Origin: CALCKU01 sp964607445
Lineage (GTDB): Bacteria > Pseudomonadota > Alphaproteobacteria > Caulobacterales > Maricaulaceae
NCBI GenBank assembly: GCA_964607445.1
Contig: CAZSKN010000007.1
Span: forward strand, 1 to 64,000
Length of the DNA: 64,000 nt
Direction: 5' to 3'
Shown one piece after another: positions 26,849 through 35,359 of this stretch. The stretch's first letter is position 1. The number at the start of each line of letters is the position of its first letter. Both the position numbers and the translations under genes were made by a program. Under the pieces are notes generated by a model that was given only the letters and a program-made list of their open reading frames with translations, ran no database searches and was not told where the DNA came from.

Positions 26849-27691
26849 ATGCGGGTTTTACTTATCGGAATAGCCGCCATTACATTATCGGGATGTTCAT
26901 GGTTGGGACTTGGGGGGAACGGTTATTCTTCTCAAAATTCGGGGACACAATATGGGCAATATAGTGCACCAAAGCCAGCTGGCGGATGTAATAGCGCAGG
27001 GTGTTTGTCGCGTTGGAACGTAGAAGGTGCCATTGGTACGGCGTTTCTGGCGGGAGGGTCGGCACTCTCAAATAGCGGTCTAAACGCAGACTCCACGGCC
27101 GTTTTAAATGATATTAGCATGAATGATGCTTATGAAACCGGCTTTCGCGGTGAACTTGGCGGATCATATGCCCTAGCGCCAAATCGTAAAATTACGGCCA
27201 ATGGATTTTACCAAGAACATGACGGTGAAGACCGGTTAGATTTGGGCACAATCGGCGGTGAAACCTTAAGCGGTCGCTTCTCGGACTATAGGTCTTACGG
27301 CGGTGAAGTCGGACTCCGTCAATATTTCGCCCCACGTTTCGCGCCAATTCTTAAGCGCTATCGCCCTTATGTTGAAGGTAAAGTGGGTGCAGCTTATGTC
27401 GAAGATATTAGTATTGAAGGCGCGCGTCTTGGAAATGCTAACTTCTTGCCCGGCGGTGCAGATGTCGCGCTTTATGATGGTGGATTTGTTCCAACGGCGG
27501 CGGGCCTTGTGGGTTTAGAAACACCGCTTACGAGATATTCAACATTGGGTATTGAAACCGGGCTGCGGTATACAGGCCGACCGGATTCCGATAATTCAGT
27601 CCTCACGGCTGGATCGCCTCTAGAGGGTGCGAATAATCGCGGTAATAACTGGACAGTGCCGTTAATGGTACGGGGTCGCTATCGGTTCTAA
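26849..27691 (+). CDS. Lipobox-bearing beta-barrel-like protein, paralogue 3
   Basis: A 280-residue protein. The signal peptide ends in a lipobox (AITLSGCSW, Cys15), almost identical to that of paralogue 1. A short Gly/Ser/Asn linker leads to the compact barrel domain: FRGELGGSYAL, YGGEVGLRQYFAPRF, YRPYVEGKVGAAYVEDI, YDGGFVPTAAGLVGLE, GIETGLRYTG and the terminal PLMVRGRYRF. The last residue is Phe, matching an outer-membrane beta-signal. It lacks the long Gly-rich region of paralogue 2. ATG 26849 is preferred with AGGGATGG upstream; ATG 26840 is an alternative. Function unknown. Confidence 0.75.
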   Translation: MRVLLIGIAAITLSGCSWLGLGGNGYSSQNSGTQYGQYSAPKPAGGCNSAGCLSRWNVEGAIGTAFLAGGSALSNSGLNADSTAVLNDISMNDAYETGFRGELGGSYALAPNRKITANGFYQEHDGEDRLDLGTIGGETLSGRFSDYRSYGGEVGLRQYFAPRFAPILKRYRPYVEGKVGAAYVEDISIEGARLGNANFLPGGADVALYDGGFVPTAAGLVGLETPLTRYSTLGIETGLRYTGRPDSDNSVLTAGSPLEGANNRGNNWTVPLMVRGRYRF

Positions 27692-27740
27692 TCCGGCGAT
27701 GACGGCGCGGCGTGCGGCCTGTCATACAGTAAATGACGCA

Positions 27741-27779
27741 AGGGGTTTGGGCCGTTTTATGGCCCTAACACCCTTTTTT
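27741..27779 (+). terminator. Probable terminator after paralogue 3
   Basis: GGGCC (27749-27753) pairs with GGCCC (27761-27765), extended by GGGT/ACCC pairing outside, and is followed by six T. It ends the three-gene beta-barrel region just before the convergent DUF885 gene. Confidence 0.7.
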
Positions 27780-27894
27780 ATATTCCGTCTTAACGGGGGG
27801 TGTCATGTTGCAGATGAGATGATCGACATTTCTCTTGGACATCGGGGCGACGTCCACACTGTTACAAGTTTTGCGGCTTCAGGGTTTTCGGGCT

Positions 27895-29727
27895 TCAGGA
27901 TTTTGAGGCCTCCAAGGCAATCCAGCGATTAATTTTAGCTTCCAGAATATCAAGGGGTAGACCTCCATCGCCCAAAACAGCATCGTGAAATTTACGAATA
28001 GAAAATTTATGACCTAATCGCTGTTGCGCCCGGTTACGAAGTTCCAGTATTTTTAATTCTCCGATTTTATAGGCTAATGCTTGGCCCGGCCAACTTATAT
28101 ACCGTTCAACTTCGCTTCTAATATTACCCGGTGCCAAGGCAGAGTTTTCGTAAAAACAAGCCTCGGCCTGTTCGCGTGTCCACCCTTTCCAGTGCATGCC
28201 TGTATCCACGACCAAGCGGCAGGCTCGCCACATTTCATAGGTCAAACGTCCGAAATTTTCATAGGGCGTTTTATATATACCCATTTCGACGGCCAGTTTT
28301 TCTGCATATAAACCCCAACCTTCCCCAAATGCATTCGGGTAAAGACTTTGTCGAAACCGGGGTACATTTGTCAGTTCCTGCGCCAAGCTGATTTGATGGT
28401 GATGACCGGGAACGCCTTCATGCGCGGTCAATGCCGGCAAGTTATAAAGCGGACGCTGAGAGAGATCATAGGTGTTTACGACATAATTTCCAGCCCGACC
28501 CTGTGCGGGATTTCCGTTCCAATACCGTCCTGTCGTATAGGTCGGCGCGATTTCGGCAGGGACAGGAATAACGCCGTAAGGCAGGCGGGGTAGGCGACCA
28601 AAAAACTCGGGCATTTTTCCGTCTATTTGTTTGGCCAACCATGCCGCCTCTTTAAGAAGCTGTGTTTCAGATTTGGCATAAAATTGTGGGTCGGTACGCA
28701 AAAATACAAGGAAATCCTTGAAACTCCCCTCAAATGCCACATCTTTGATGATGATATTCATTTCCTTACGGATACGGGCCACTTCACGGAGTCCGATATC
28801 ATGGACCTCGTCCGGTGTGAGGTCGAGTGTGGTAAAGTATTTAACGAGGGCTTTGTAATGATCGCGGCCTTCGGGTGTGGTGCCAATCCCTACTGTTGTG
28901 CGGGCCTTGGGGCTGTATTCTGTTTCAAGAAAGTCGTGTAAGGATCGATAGGCGGGTATCACGGCATTTTGCATCGCCGCCAGCCCAAGGGCCGTGAGGC
29001 GATCTTGCTCATCTTGGGCAATAGCTTCGGGATAGGTTTTAAATGGCGTGAAAAAAGCATGTTCAGATGCGGCCTGAGTGGCAAATTTATCAACGACTGA
29101 TAAAATTCCCGGCATGATTTCCGCTGAGGCGGTATATCCCGTCTTTATGCCGCGCCGCATATTGGCTTTGTGCTGGCCAAAATATCGAGGTAATTCCGTT
29201 AGTCGTGCCGCATAAGCTTCATAATCACCCGAGGTTTCAAATCGCGTTTGGCGGGAAATAAAGCTCAGATCACTAAAAAAACCTGAATCATTGGTGAAAG
29301 GAATACGCGCCGTATCAAAGGGGGATAAATGGGTGTTTTGTTTAAGAACAAAGCCCAAAAGCTCATAATTTAACCGCTCGTTATCTGGTAATGGCGATGT
29401 TCCTATGGCGGTGTGGCGCTCCAGAAAGCCGAGATATTTTTGCTGTCGCTCACGTGTTTTTTCAAAACTAACGTCAGGCAGGTGTCGCAGAGCGATATTA
29501 TCGCCTTCACTGCCCGCCTGAATGGGGTCGATTTCAAGGTTATAGGCTTCAATGTCGCGAATAAGTTGCTTCAGAGAATCTGTGACCTGACATTCTTGTA
29601 TACCGTCAACAATAATTATATTGCCACCCGGACATGACAGCGGTGTCGGAGATTGTGCTATGGCGGAATTTGCCAGCGCGGTTATTAGGAACGCCGCTGG
29701 CCAAAGGGTCATTTTATTAATTTTCAT
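27895..29727 (-). CDS. DUF885 family secreted metallopeptidase-like protein
   Basis: A 610-residue protein with a signal peptide (ending NSAIAQ, about residue 25). The C-terminal half carries LTAHEGVPGHHHQISLAQEL, the His-Glu zinc-binding signature of DUF885 proteins, with GWGLYAEKLAVEMG supplying a further glutamate. The family is structurally like M3/M32-type zinc peptidases, so a peptidase is inferred. The signal peptide suggests a periplasmic location. It is convergent with the barrel genes and divergent from the small TM gene. Confidence 0.88.
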   Translation of the reverse strand: MKINKMTLWPAAFLITALANSAIAQSPTPLSCPGGNIIIVDGIQECQVTDSLKQLIRDIEAYNLEIDPIQAGSEGDNIALRHLPDVSFEKTRERQQKYLGFLERHTAIGTSPLPDNERLNYELLGFVLKQNTHLSPFDTARIPFTNDSGFFSDLSFISRQTRFETSGDYEAYAARLTELPRYFGQHKANMRRGIKTGYTASAEIMPGILSVVDKFATQAASEHAFFTPFKTYPEAIAQDEQDRLTALGLAAMQNAVIPAYRSLHDFLETEYSPKARTTVGIGTTPEGRDHYKALVKYFTTLDLTPDEVHDIGLREVARIRKEMNIIIKDVAFEGSFKDFLVFLRTDPQFYAKSETQLLKEAAWLAKQIDGKMPEFFGRLPRLPYGVIPVPAEIAPTYTTGRYWNGNPAQGRAGNYVVNTYDLSQRPLYNLPALTAHEGVPGHHHQISLAQELTNVPRFRQSLYPNAFGEGWGLYAEKLAVEMGIYKTPYENFGRLTYEMWRACRLVVDTGMHWKGWTREQAEACFYENSALAPGNIRSEVERYISWPGQALAYKIGELKILELRNRAQQRLGHKFSIRKFHDAVLGDGGLPLDILEAKINRWIALEASKS

Positions 29728-29900
29728 TTTGATCCTTTAATTATACTTTCCTTTAATCCGCGTTTGTGTGTTCAACAAGCCCTGCTGTAATAAAATTTGG
29801 GTAAATTATGTCGCAAGGATCATGGGGTGTGGCCACAGATTAGACTTAAGACATGGACATAGTCGCCATAGAGATTATAACGCCATGAAAGGATGATATT

Positions 29901-30104
29901 ATGATAACTCTGGCTTATGTTGCGACTTTTTTGGCTTTCGGGGCTGTAATCTTTACCCTTGTAATGGGGGCAGTTTCAATGGGCGGCAAGACAGAGGATG
30001 CCCGTAAGACATCTAATCTCTGGATGCGCCGCCGTGTCTGGAGCCAGCTTATAGCTTTATTTCTGCTGGCGTTTTTGTTTTATCTGCGCCGTACAACGGG
30101 ATAA
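29901..30104 (+). CDS. Twin-transmembrane (HIG1-like) small protein
   Basis: A 67-residue protein with two membrane segments (residues 4-25 and 47-62) joined by a polar, basic loop (GGKTEDARKTSNLWMRRR). The pattern fits the HIG1-type twin-transmembrane proteins, which in mitochondria assist respiratory-complex assembly. In alphaproteobacteria a similar gene is commonly found next to a PduO-type adenosyltransferase, as here, with 33 nt between them. The bacterial function is not established. Confidence 0.8.
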   Translation: MITLAYVATFLAFGAVIFTLVMGAVSMGGKTEDARKTSNLWMRRRVWSQLIALFLLAFLFYLRRTTG

Positions 30105-30137
30105 CTCAGACAGGTCACACAATCGGGTCACACACTA

Positions 30138-30713
30138 ATGGTTAAGCTCAATAAAATATACACGCGCACGGGAGATGATGGCACCACCGGACTTGTGGAC
30201 GGGTCTCGTATTGGCAAGGATGACGCCCGGGTTCGGGCTTATGGGGATGTTGACGAAACCAATGCCGTCATCGGGTTAGTGCGTCTCTATCTTGATGATC
30301 CCGATCTCGATAAAATGTTGTCACGCGTTCAAAATGATCTTTTTGATCTCGGGGCTGACCTTGCAACGCCGCTACCGGCACCAGGTGCGGCCGAAAGCGA
30401 ATATGCTTTGCGGATAGTAGAGGCACAAGTCACCCGACTTGAAACTGAACTCGATAGGCTAAATGCGGATATTCCGCCTCTCACCAGTTTTGTACTGCCC
30501 GGCGGGTCTAAGCCTGCGGCCTATTTGCATCAGGCCCGTACCGTATGTCGGCGGGCCGAACGTGTATGTGTGGCTCTGGGGCGCGAAACACAGATTAATC
30601 CGGCGGCCCTGACCTATCTTAACCGTCTCTCAGATTTCCTTTTCGTCGCGGGACGCTGGTGTAATCATCAGGGGGCAGGGGACGTGAAATGGGTGCCCGG
30701 CGCTCATAGATAG
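30138..30713 (+). CDS. Cob(I)yrinic acid a,c-diamide adenosyltransferase, PduO type
   Basis: A 191-residue cytosolic enzyme that transfers the adenosyl group of ATP to cobalt(I) corrinoids, giving adenosylcobalamin. PduO motifs are visible: the N-terminal IYTRTGDDGTTGLVDG (ATP binding), RVRAYGDVDETNAVIG, FVLPGGSKPAAYLHQARTVCRRAER and the C-terminal LNRLSDFLFVAGRW. It needs imported or synthesised corrinoid; no cobalamin synthesis genes are in the window. Confidence 0.93.
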   Translation: MVKLNKIYTRTGDDGTTGLVDGSRIGKDDARVRAYGDVDETNAVIGLVRLYLDDPDLDKMLSRVQNDLFDLGADLATPLPAPGAAESEYALRIVEAQVTRLETELDRLNADIPPLTSFVLPGGSKPAAYLHQARTVCRRAERVCVALGRETQINPAALTYLNRLSDFLFVAGRWCNHQGAGDVKWVPGAHR

Positions 30714-30934
30714 ATAGGGAACGCCGAGTGAAAGATAAGTTAGGGGTGTTTTTTAAAGGGCAATAGAGCCAAAATTTCTATTATCCATAATGAGTCTTTA
30801 TGCAACAAAGCGCATATAATTTGTGTCTATGACTTGTAAACTGTGTTGATCTGTCTCATATGCAAAGCTCAAAGATTTATTATTTTAGCGGCTCAACCTT
30901 CGGAGCCTAAACCTCTATTAATCGGAGCCCTCAA

Positions 30935-31684
30935 ATGAAAGTTCTTGTCCCCGTCAAGCGTGTGCTTGATTACAATGTTAAGGCCCGTGTCAAATCGGAC
31001 CAATCTGGCATTGATCTCTCAAATGTTAAAATGTCGATGAACCCTTTTGATGAAATCGCGGTTGAAGAAGCTGTACGTTTACAAGAAGCTGGAACTGCAA
31101 CAGAAACAATTGTGGTCTCTATCGGGCCTGCAAAAGCGCAAGAAACCATTCGTACGGCTTTGGCGATGGGTATGGACCGCGGTGTGCATGTGCAGACAGA
31201 TGACGATTTAGAGCCTTTAGCGGTTGCGAAAATATTGAAAGCTATTGTCGAGGCTGAAGGGCCGGAACTGGTTGTTTTGGGCAAGCAGGCCATTGATAAT
31301 GATTACGGAGCTACCGGGTCCATGTTGGCGGCTTTGTTAGGGTGGCCGCAAGGCACAAATGCCAATTCGATTTCTAAAGACGGTGACACGCTGACAATTG
31401 TGCGTGAAGTTGATGGTGGTCTACAGACGGTCAAGGCCGAGCTTCCCGCGATTGTTACAACGGATTTGCGTTTGAACGAACCGCGCTATGCCAGCTTGCC
31501 CAATATTATGAAGGCCAAGAAAAAGCCTATAGATGCCAAAACACCCGGTGATTTTGGTGTGGATACAGCCCCGAGGCTAAAGGTTTTAAAGGTTACAGAG
31601 CCAGATGCGCGCAAGGCGGGTATCAAGGTCGAAGACGTAGCCACATTGGTTGATAAACTTAAAAATGAAGCGGGAGTGATCTAA
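30935..31684 (+). CDS. etfB: Electron transfer flavoprotein subunit beta
   Basis: A 249-residue subunit that binds AMP and carries electrons from acyl-CoA and other dehydrogenases to the quinone pool with EtfA. Family blocks are visible: MKVLVPVKRVLDYNVK, MNPFDEIAVEEAVRLQE, GKQAIDNDYGATGSMLAALLG and DLRLNEPRYASLPNIMKAKKK, the last being the recognition loop that docks partner dehydrogenases. It overlaps etfA by one base (TAATG). Confidence 0.96.
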   Translation: MKVLVPVKRVLDYNVKARVKSDQSGIDLSNVKMSMNPFDEIAVEEAVRLQEAGTATETIVVSIGPAKAQETIRTALAMGMDRGVHVQTDDDLEPLAVAKILKAIVEAEGPELVVLGKQAIDNDYGATGSMLAALLGWPQGTNANSISKDGDTLTIVREVDGGLQTVKAELPAIVTTDLRLNEPRYASLPNIMKAKKKPIDAKTPGDFGVDTAPRLKVLKVTEPDARKAGIKVEDVATLVDKLKNEAGVI

Positions 31685-32613
31685 TGGCTATTCTTGTTGT
31701 AGCAGAACACGATAATTCAAATGTTAAGGACGCCACGCATAAAACCGTGACGGCGGCAGCCGCTATGGGCGGTGATGTGGATGTGTTGGTCGCGGGTAAA
31801 GGTGTCAAAGACGTGGCTGCACAAGCCGCGAAAATTGCCGGCGTGCGCAAAGTGATTGTGTGCGATCATGTCAGCCTGACCCGTCAATTAGCCGAGAGTA
31901 TGGAAACGGTTATCGTGCCATTGATGAGCGGATATGATGCTGTGCTGGCACCTGATACCACAACACATAAAAATTATATGCCGCGTGTGGCGGCGAAATT
32001 GGATGTGCAACAAATTAGTTCTATCACGGGTGTGGAGAATGCGGATACATTTATACGTCCGATTTACGCGGGTAATGCTATGGCGACCGTGCAAAGCACT
32101 GATACCAAGAAATGCGTGACTGTGCGGACAACAGCTTTTGCGCCCGCAGATGAGGGTGGTAGCGCCTCAGTGGAGACGATTGCGGATCCAAGCGGCCCGT
32201 TCAAAGCAGAATTTATCAGCGAGGAACTCTCTAAATCTGATCGTCCTGAATTGACGGCGGCCAAGATTGTGATTTCTGGTGGACGTGGTATGGGATCGGG
32301 TGAAAACTTTGCCCTGCTTGAAGGGATTGCCGATAAGCTCGGCGCGGCAATTGGCGCCTCTCGTGCGGCTGTCGATGCCGGCTTTGTTCCTAATGATTAC
32401 CAAGTCGGCCAGACGGGTAAAGCCGTTGCGCCAGAACTTTATATTGCTGTTGGTATTTCGGGTGCGATCCAGCATTTAGCCGGTATGAAAGATAGTAAAA
32501 TTATTGTCGCGATCAATAAAGACGAAGAAGCTCCGATTTTCCAAGTTGCGGATTACGGCCTTGTCGCTGATTTGTTTAAAGTCTTGCCAGAGCTTGAAGC
32601 TGCGCTCGGTTAG
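31684..32613 (+). CDS. etfA: Electron transfer flavoprotein subunit alpha
   Basis: A 309-residue FAD-binding partner of EtfB. The FAD domain is in the C-terminal half: VISGGRGMGSGENFALLE, GASRAAVDAGFVPNDYQVGQTGKAVAPELYIAVGISGA and the AINKDEEAPIFQVADYGLVADLF segment. It starts on the last base of the etfB stop codon, implying coupled translation. Electrons then pass through ETF:ubiquinone oxidoreductase, whose gene is not here. Confidence 0.96.
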   Translation: MAILVVAEHDNSNVKDATHKTVTAAAAMGGDVDVLVAGKGVKDVAAQAAKIAGVRKVIVCDHVSLTRQLAESMETVIVPLMSGYDAVLAPDTTTHKNYMPRVAAKLDVQQISSITGVENADTFIRPIYAGNAMATVQSTDTKKCVTVRTTAFAPADEGGSASVETIADPSGPFKAEFISEELSKSDRPELTAAKIVISGGRGMGSGENFALLEGIADKLGAAIGASRAAVDAGFVPNDYQVGQTGKAVAPELYIAVGISGAIQHLAGMKDSKIIVAINKDEEAPIFQVADYGLVADLFKVLPELEAALG

Positions 32614-32806
32614 GGCGCTTGGTTCGAGCTTGGGTTAAGCTTGGGGGTTTGGGACTTTAAGATTATAACGTCTCTACCCCGCTGCCATGACGATTGCCGT
32701 GTCCAGTGCCGTATCCATTGTTTTGTGTGAGCGAGGGCATTCACAAGGGCCGCATTACTTATAGAGGTAGCGTTCTCAAATTTATGCCTCTCTATAGCCT
32801 GTGTCT

Positions 32807-33784
32807 CTAAATTTTGGCTTCTAGGCGTTGGTAGACCCAACTGGCTATTGCGAGATCTTGCGCGCCCAAACCTGTAAGATCAACAACGCATAGCTGTGGT
32901 TGTGTTATCCGATGTTTGGACGGTATGTCCAAGACGTGGCCCAATGTGACGGCTAAATCTTTTTGTATCACACCCGCTTTTAAGGCGTGAGCGCATTCCC
33001 CGTGATGTCGGCATTGCGCCAGATCATCTACGACCACGCTATCGGCATTTGCCAGAATAAGCGGATCAAGCTCGGTTTTGCCCGGACTATCAGACCCCAA
33101 TGCGATAATATGGTGGTCCGCTCTGATATCAGCGGCCATAAGCAAGGGGGATGTGGACGGGGTGGTAGTCACGATAATGTCAGCCTCTTGGCATAGGCGG
33201 GCCGGAGTCGAGGCGGTCTTTATATGCGAACAAATGCCGGTCAGACGCTTGGCGAGAGCCTCCGCCTTTTGAGGGTTACGTCCCCAAATGACAAGGCTTG
33301 AGATAGGATGGGTATCGAGGATCCAGCGCGCTTGTAACTCTGCTTGATGACCAGTTCCGATAATGCCCAGACGTTTAGGCCTTGGCTTTATATCGTCAAA
33401 AGCCAGACCGGCTGCCAAGACGCCGGCTGCGGCTGTGCGCGCAGAGGTCAAATGGCCTTCATCTTGAAACAGGGCGATAGGGTGTCCGGTCTCGGAAGAC
33501 AAAAGCATAACAAGACCGTTGTTGACGGCCAGACCGTTTTGCGGATTATTATAAAACCCTGTAGCGACTTTGATACAAAAATAAGGATAGGCAGACGAGG
33601 TCGCGGTTTTGACATGGCAATCGCCCGAAATGATTTCGTCGGTTTCGGAAAACAACATATGTATGGGCGTGGGAAGGTTAATCTGGCCTTGGCTATGCGC
33701 GATAAATCCCGCTTTAACGGCCTCGATTATGGCTGCCTTATCTTCAAGAACGGGGCGTATCTCTGCTAGGGTCACAAGACGCAT
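32807..33784 (-). CDS. Ornithine cyclodeaminase / mu-crystallin family protein
   Basis: A 325-residue NAD(P)-dependent enzyme. The Rossmann motif LGIIGTGHQAELQARWIL is near residue 130. The conserved family blocks HLTSARTAAAGVLAAG (Arg-containing, just before it) and LGSDSPGKTELDPLIL are visible, while the substrate-side Lys is in GDCHVKTATS near residue 55. Family members reduce cyclic imino acids, deaminate ornithine, or condense amino acids. The start overlaps the aminotransferase stop (TAATG), so the pair is probably one pathway. Confidence 0.85.
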   Translation of the reverse strand: MRLVTLAEIRPVLEDKAAIIEAVKAGFIAHSQGQINLPTPIHMLFSETDEIISGDCHVKTATSSAYPYFCIKVATGFYNNPQNGLAVNNGLVMLLSSETGHPIALFQDEGHLTSARTAAAGVLAAGLAFDDIKPRPKRLGIIGTGHQAELQARWILDTHPISSLVIWGRNPQKAEALAKRLTGICSHIKTASTPARLCQEADIIVTTTPSTSPLLMAADIRADHHIIALGSDSPGKTELDPLILANADSVVVDDLAQCRHHGECAHALKAGVIQKDLAVTLGHVLDIPSKHRITQPQLCVVDLTGLGAQDLAIASWVYQRLEAKI

Positions 33785-34920
33785 TAGGGCCTCAAAACAT
33801 TATGCCGACGGATCATGAATTTATCGAGGGCGGCGATCCCGTCTTCAATGCCTGCGCGACCAAAACCAATACGAAAATGGTCGGTCGGGGTCGCTATTAG
33901 ATCGGAATGGTAGATAGAGGCGGGCAGAAGCAATACACCTTCTTGCTCGACAAGGTCTTGGCAAAAGGCCTCGACCCCGCCGCGTCCCAGAAATTTCGGA
34001 TAGCCAATACAGCTCCCGTCCGGATGTTGCCAGTCAAACAGGTCAGGGTAGCGTGCGAAAAAAGCATCCAGTTTTTTGAGGTTACTCTGGATGAGGGCGC
34101 GGTTTTTCGACAGGATTTTTTCACTTACACCTAATGCGATGACCGCAAGGCGTTCGCTGGGGGCGGAATTACAAATAGAGAGATAATGCTTATAGCGCTC
34201 CAGCCTGCCCAATACCTCCTTATCTTGCGTGGCAATCCAGCCAATACGCAGGCCGGGCAGGCCGTAAGCTTTGGACATTACATTCAGAGATAGGCCCTTC
34301 TCATATACATCTGCGGCTTGGTCTATACGCTTTTTCGGGTCCAGTTCCATCAGGCGGTAAACCTCGTCACTAAACAGGTAAAGCCCGTGTTTGCGACACA
34401 GTTCTATCAGCGTTCGGTAATCACCATGCGGGATGATATGGCCGGTCGGATTATTAGGAAAACAGACCGAGACGAGTTTGGTATTGGGACGGATAGCGCG
34501 TGCAATGTCGTCGATATCCAAGTGCCAATGATGCGCTGCATCAAGGGCGACGCCGCTGACCTCGCAAATATCAAGGGGCACAGTCTCGGCGGCTTGGTAA
34601 TTCGGAACGACGACAATGGCGTGATCGTCTGGCGTCAGTAAAACACGCATCGCCGCATAGACGCCTTCTTCGGCTCCGGAAAAACAAAGAATGTTGTCAG
34701 GCGCCATATGGTCATATGTTTGTGCTATGGCCTCGCGCAAATCGGGTGCGCCCCAGGTTTCGGTATATCCCAAATGCAGTGTATTGAGAGCGTCAAACGT
34801 ATATCCGGCCATGTCGAGTAATTCTCCGACGCTCAGGCTTTGGGCATCTGACGCGGTCATATGATGGCGCGCGCTGAACTCCCATTTGGAGAAATATGTT
34901 TCGAGGATAAAATTCCGCAT
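33784..34920 (-). CDS. Class I/II PLP-dependent aminotransferase
   Basis: A 378-residue fold-type I enzyme. The PLP lysine is in LSLNVMSKAYGLPGLRIGW (near residue 230), CFPNNPTGHI supplies the Asn-binding NPTG, and FSDEVYRLM the Asp that contacts PLP N1. The carboxylate-binding Arg is in HFRIGFG. The N-terminal half (YTETWGAPDLREAIA, NILCFSGAEEGVYAAMRVLL) is typical. The exact substrate is unknown. It is coupled by a 1-bp overlap to the ornithine-cyclodeaminase-like gene. Confidence 0.88.
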   Translation of the reverse strand: MRNFILETYFSKWEFSARHHMTASDAQSLSVGELLDMAGYTFDALNTLHLGYTETWGAPDLREAIAQTYDHMAPDNILCFSGAEEGVYAAMRVLLTPDDHAIVVVPNYQAAETVPLDICEVSGVALDAAHHWHLDIDDIARAIRPNTKLVSVCFPNNPTGHIIPHGDYRTLIELCRKHGLYLFSDEVYRLMELDPKKRIDQAADVYEKGLSLNVMSKAYGLPGLRIGWIATQDKEVLGRLERYKHYLSICNSAPSERLAVIALGVSEKILSKNRALIQSNLKKLDAFFARYPDLFDWQHPDGSCIGYPKFLGRGGVEAFCQDLVEQEGVLLLPASIYHSDLIATPTDHFRIGFGRAGIEDGIAALDKFMIRRHNVLRP

Positions 34921-35359
34921 AAAGAGCCTGTGATATTAATTCAGACCAGTCTAAAACATTTTCAGAGATGTGGATAATGAAAACCGTGACAGCGGCGGCT
35001 AATATGCAAATCCGCGTAAACCACAGGCCGCTGTTTAGCGGGTCATTAAAACTAAATCTAAAGACACTCGGCAAAGCCCGCCTGAGTGGCGGCAAGGTGC
35101 AATCAATATATTTTTCAAATCCAACTCTAGCGGGTCTGAGCGTGGCGCGGATTAGATGATAGAGGGTGAGGCATCAGCTGGCTGTTTTGGCTCGCTCTGT
35201 CTGTTTATGCATGTGTTGCGGATACTGATCTCATAGCTCGCGGTAAAGACCAAGGGATCGGCCGTAGCTCTGCCTATAGCGGATAATCTCCGTGCATTAT
35301 GTGACAAACTCCCCTATGCTCAGTTTATATGATCGCGATTCGAAAGATGATATCTATTT
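34921..35359. other. 439-nt gap upstream of gyrB, no recognisable gene
   Basis: This is the divergent region between the aminotransferase and gyrB. Short open frames on both strands (e.g. 34968-35159) encode no protein I recognise and show no conserved motif. It must hold both promoters. I see no dnaA-box cluster, origin-like repeats or RNA gene. Confidence 0.5.

Noticed and set aside
34921..35359. Chromosome origin or dnaA-box cluster upstream of gyrB
   Set aside because: No DnaA-box array, AT-rich unwinding element or dnaA/dnaN/recF neighbours are visible.
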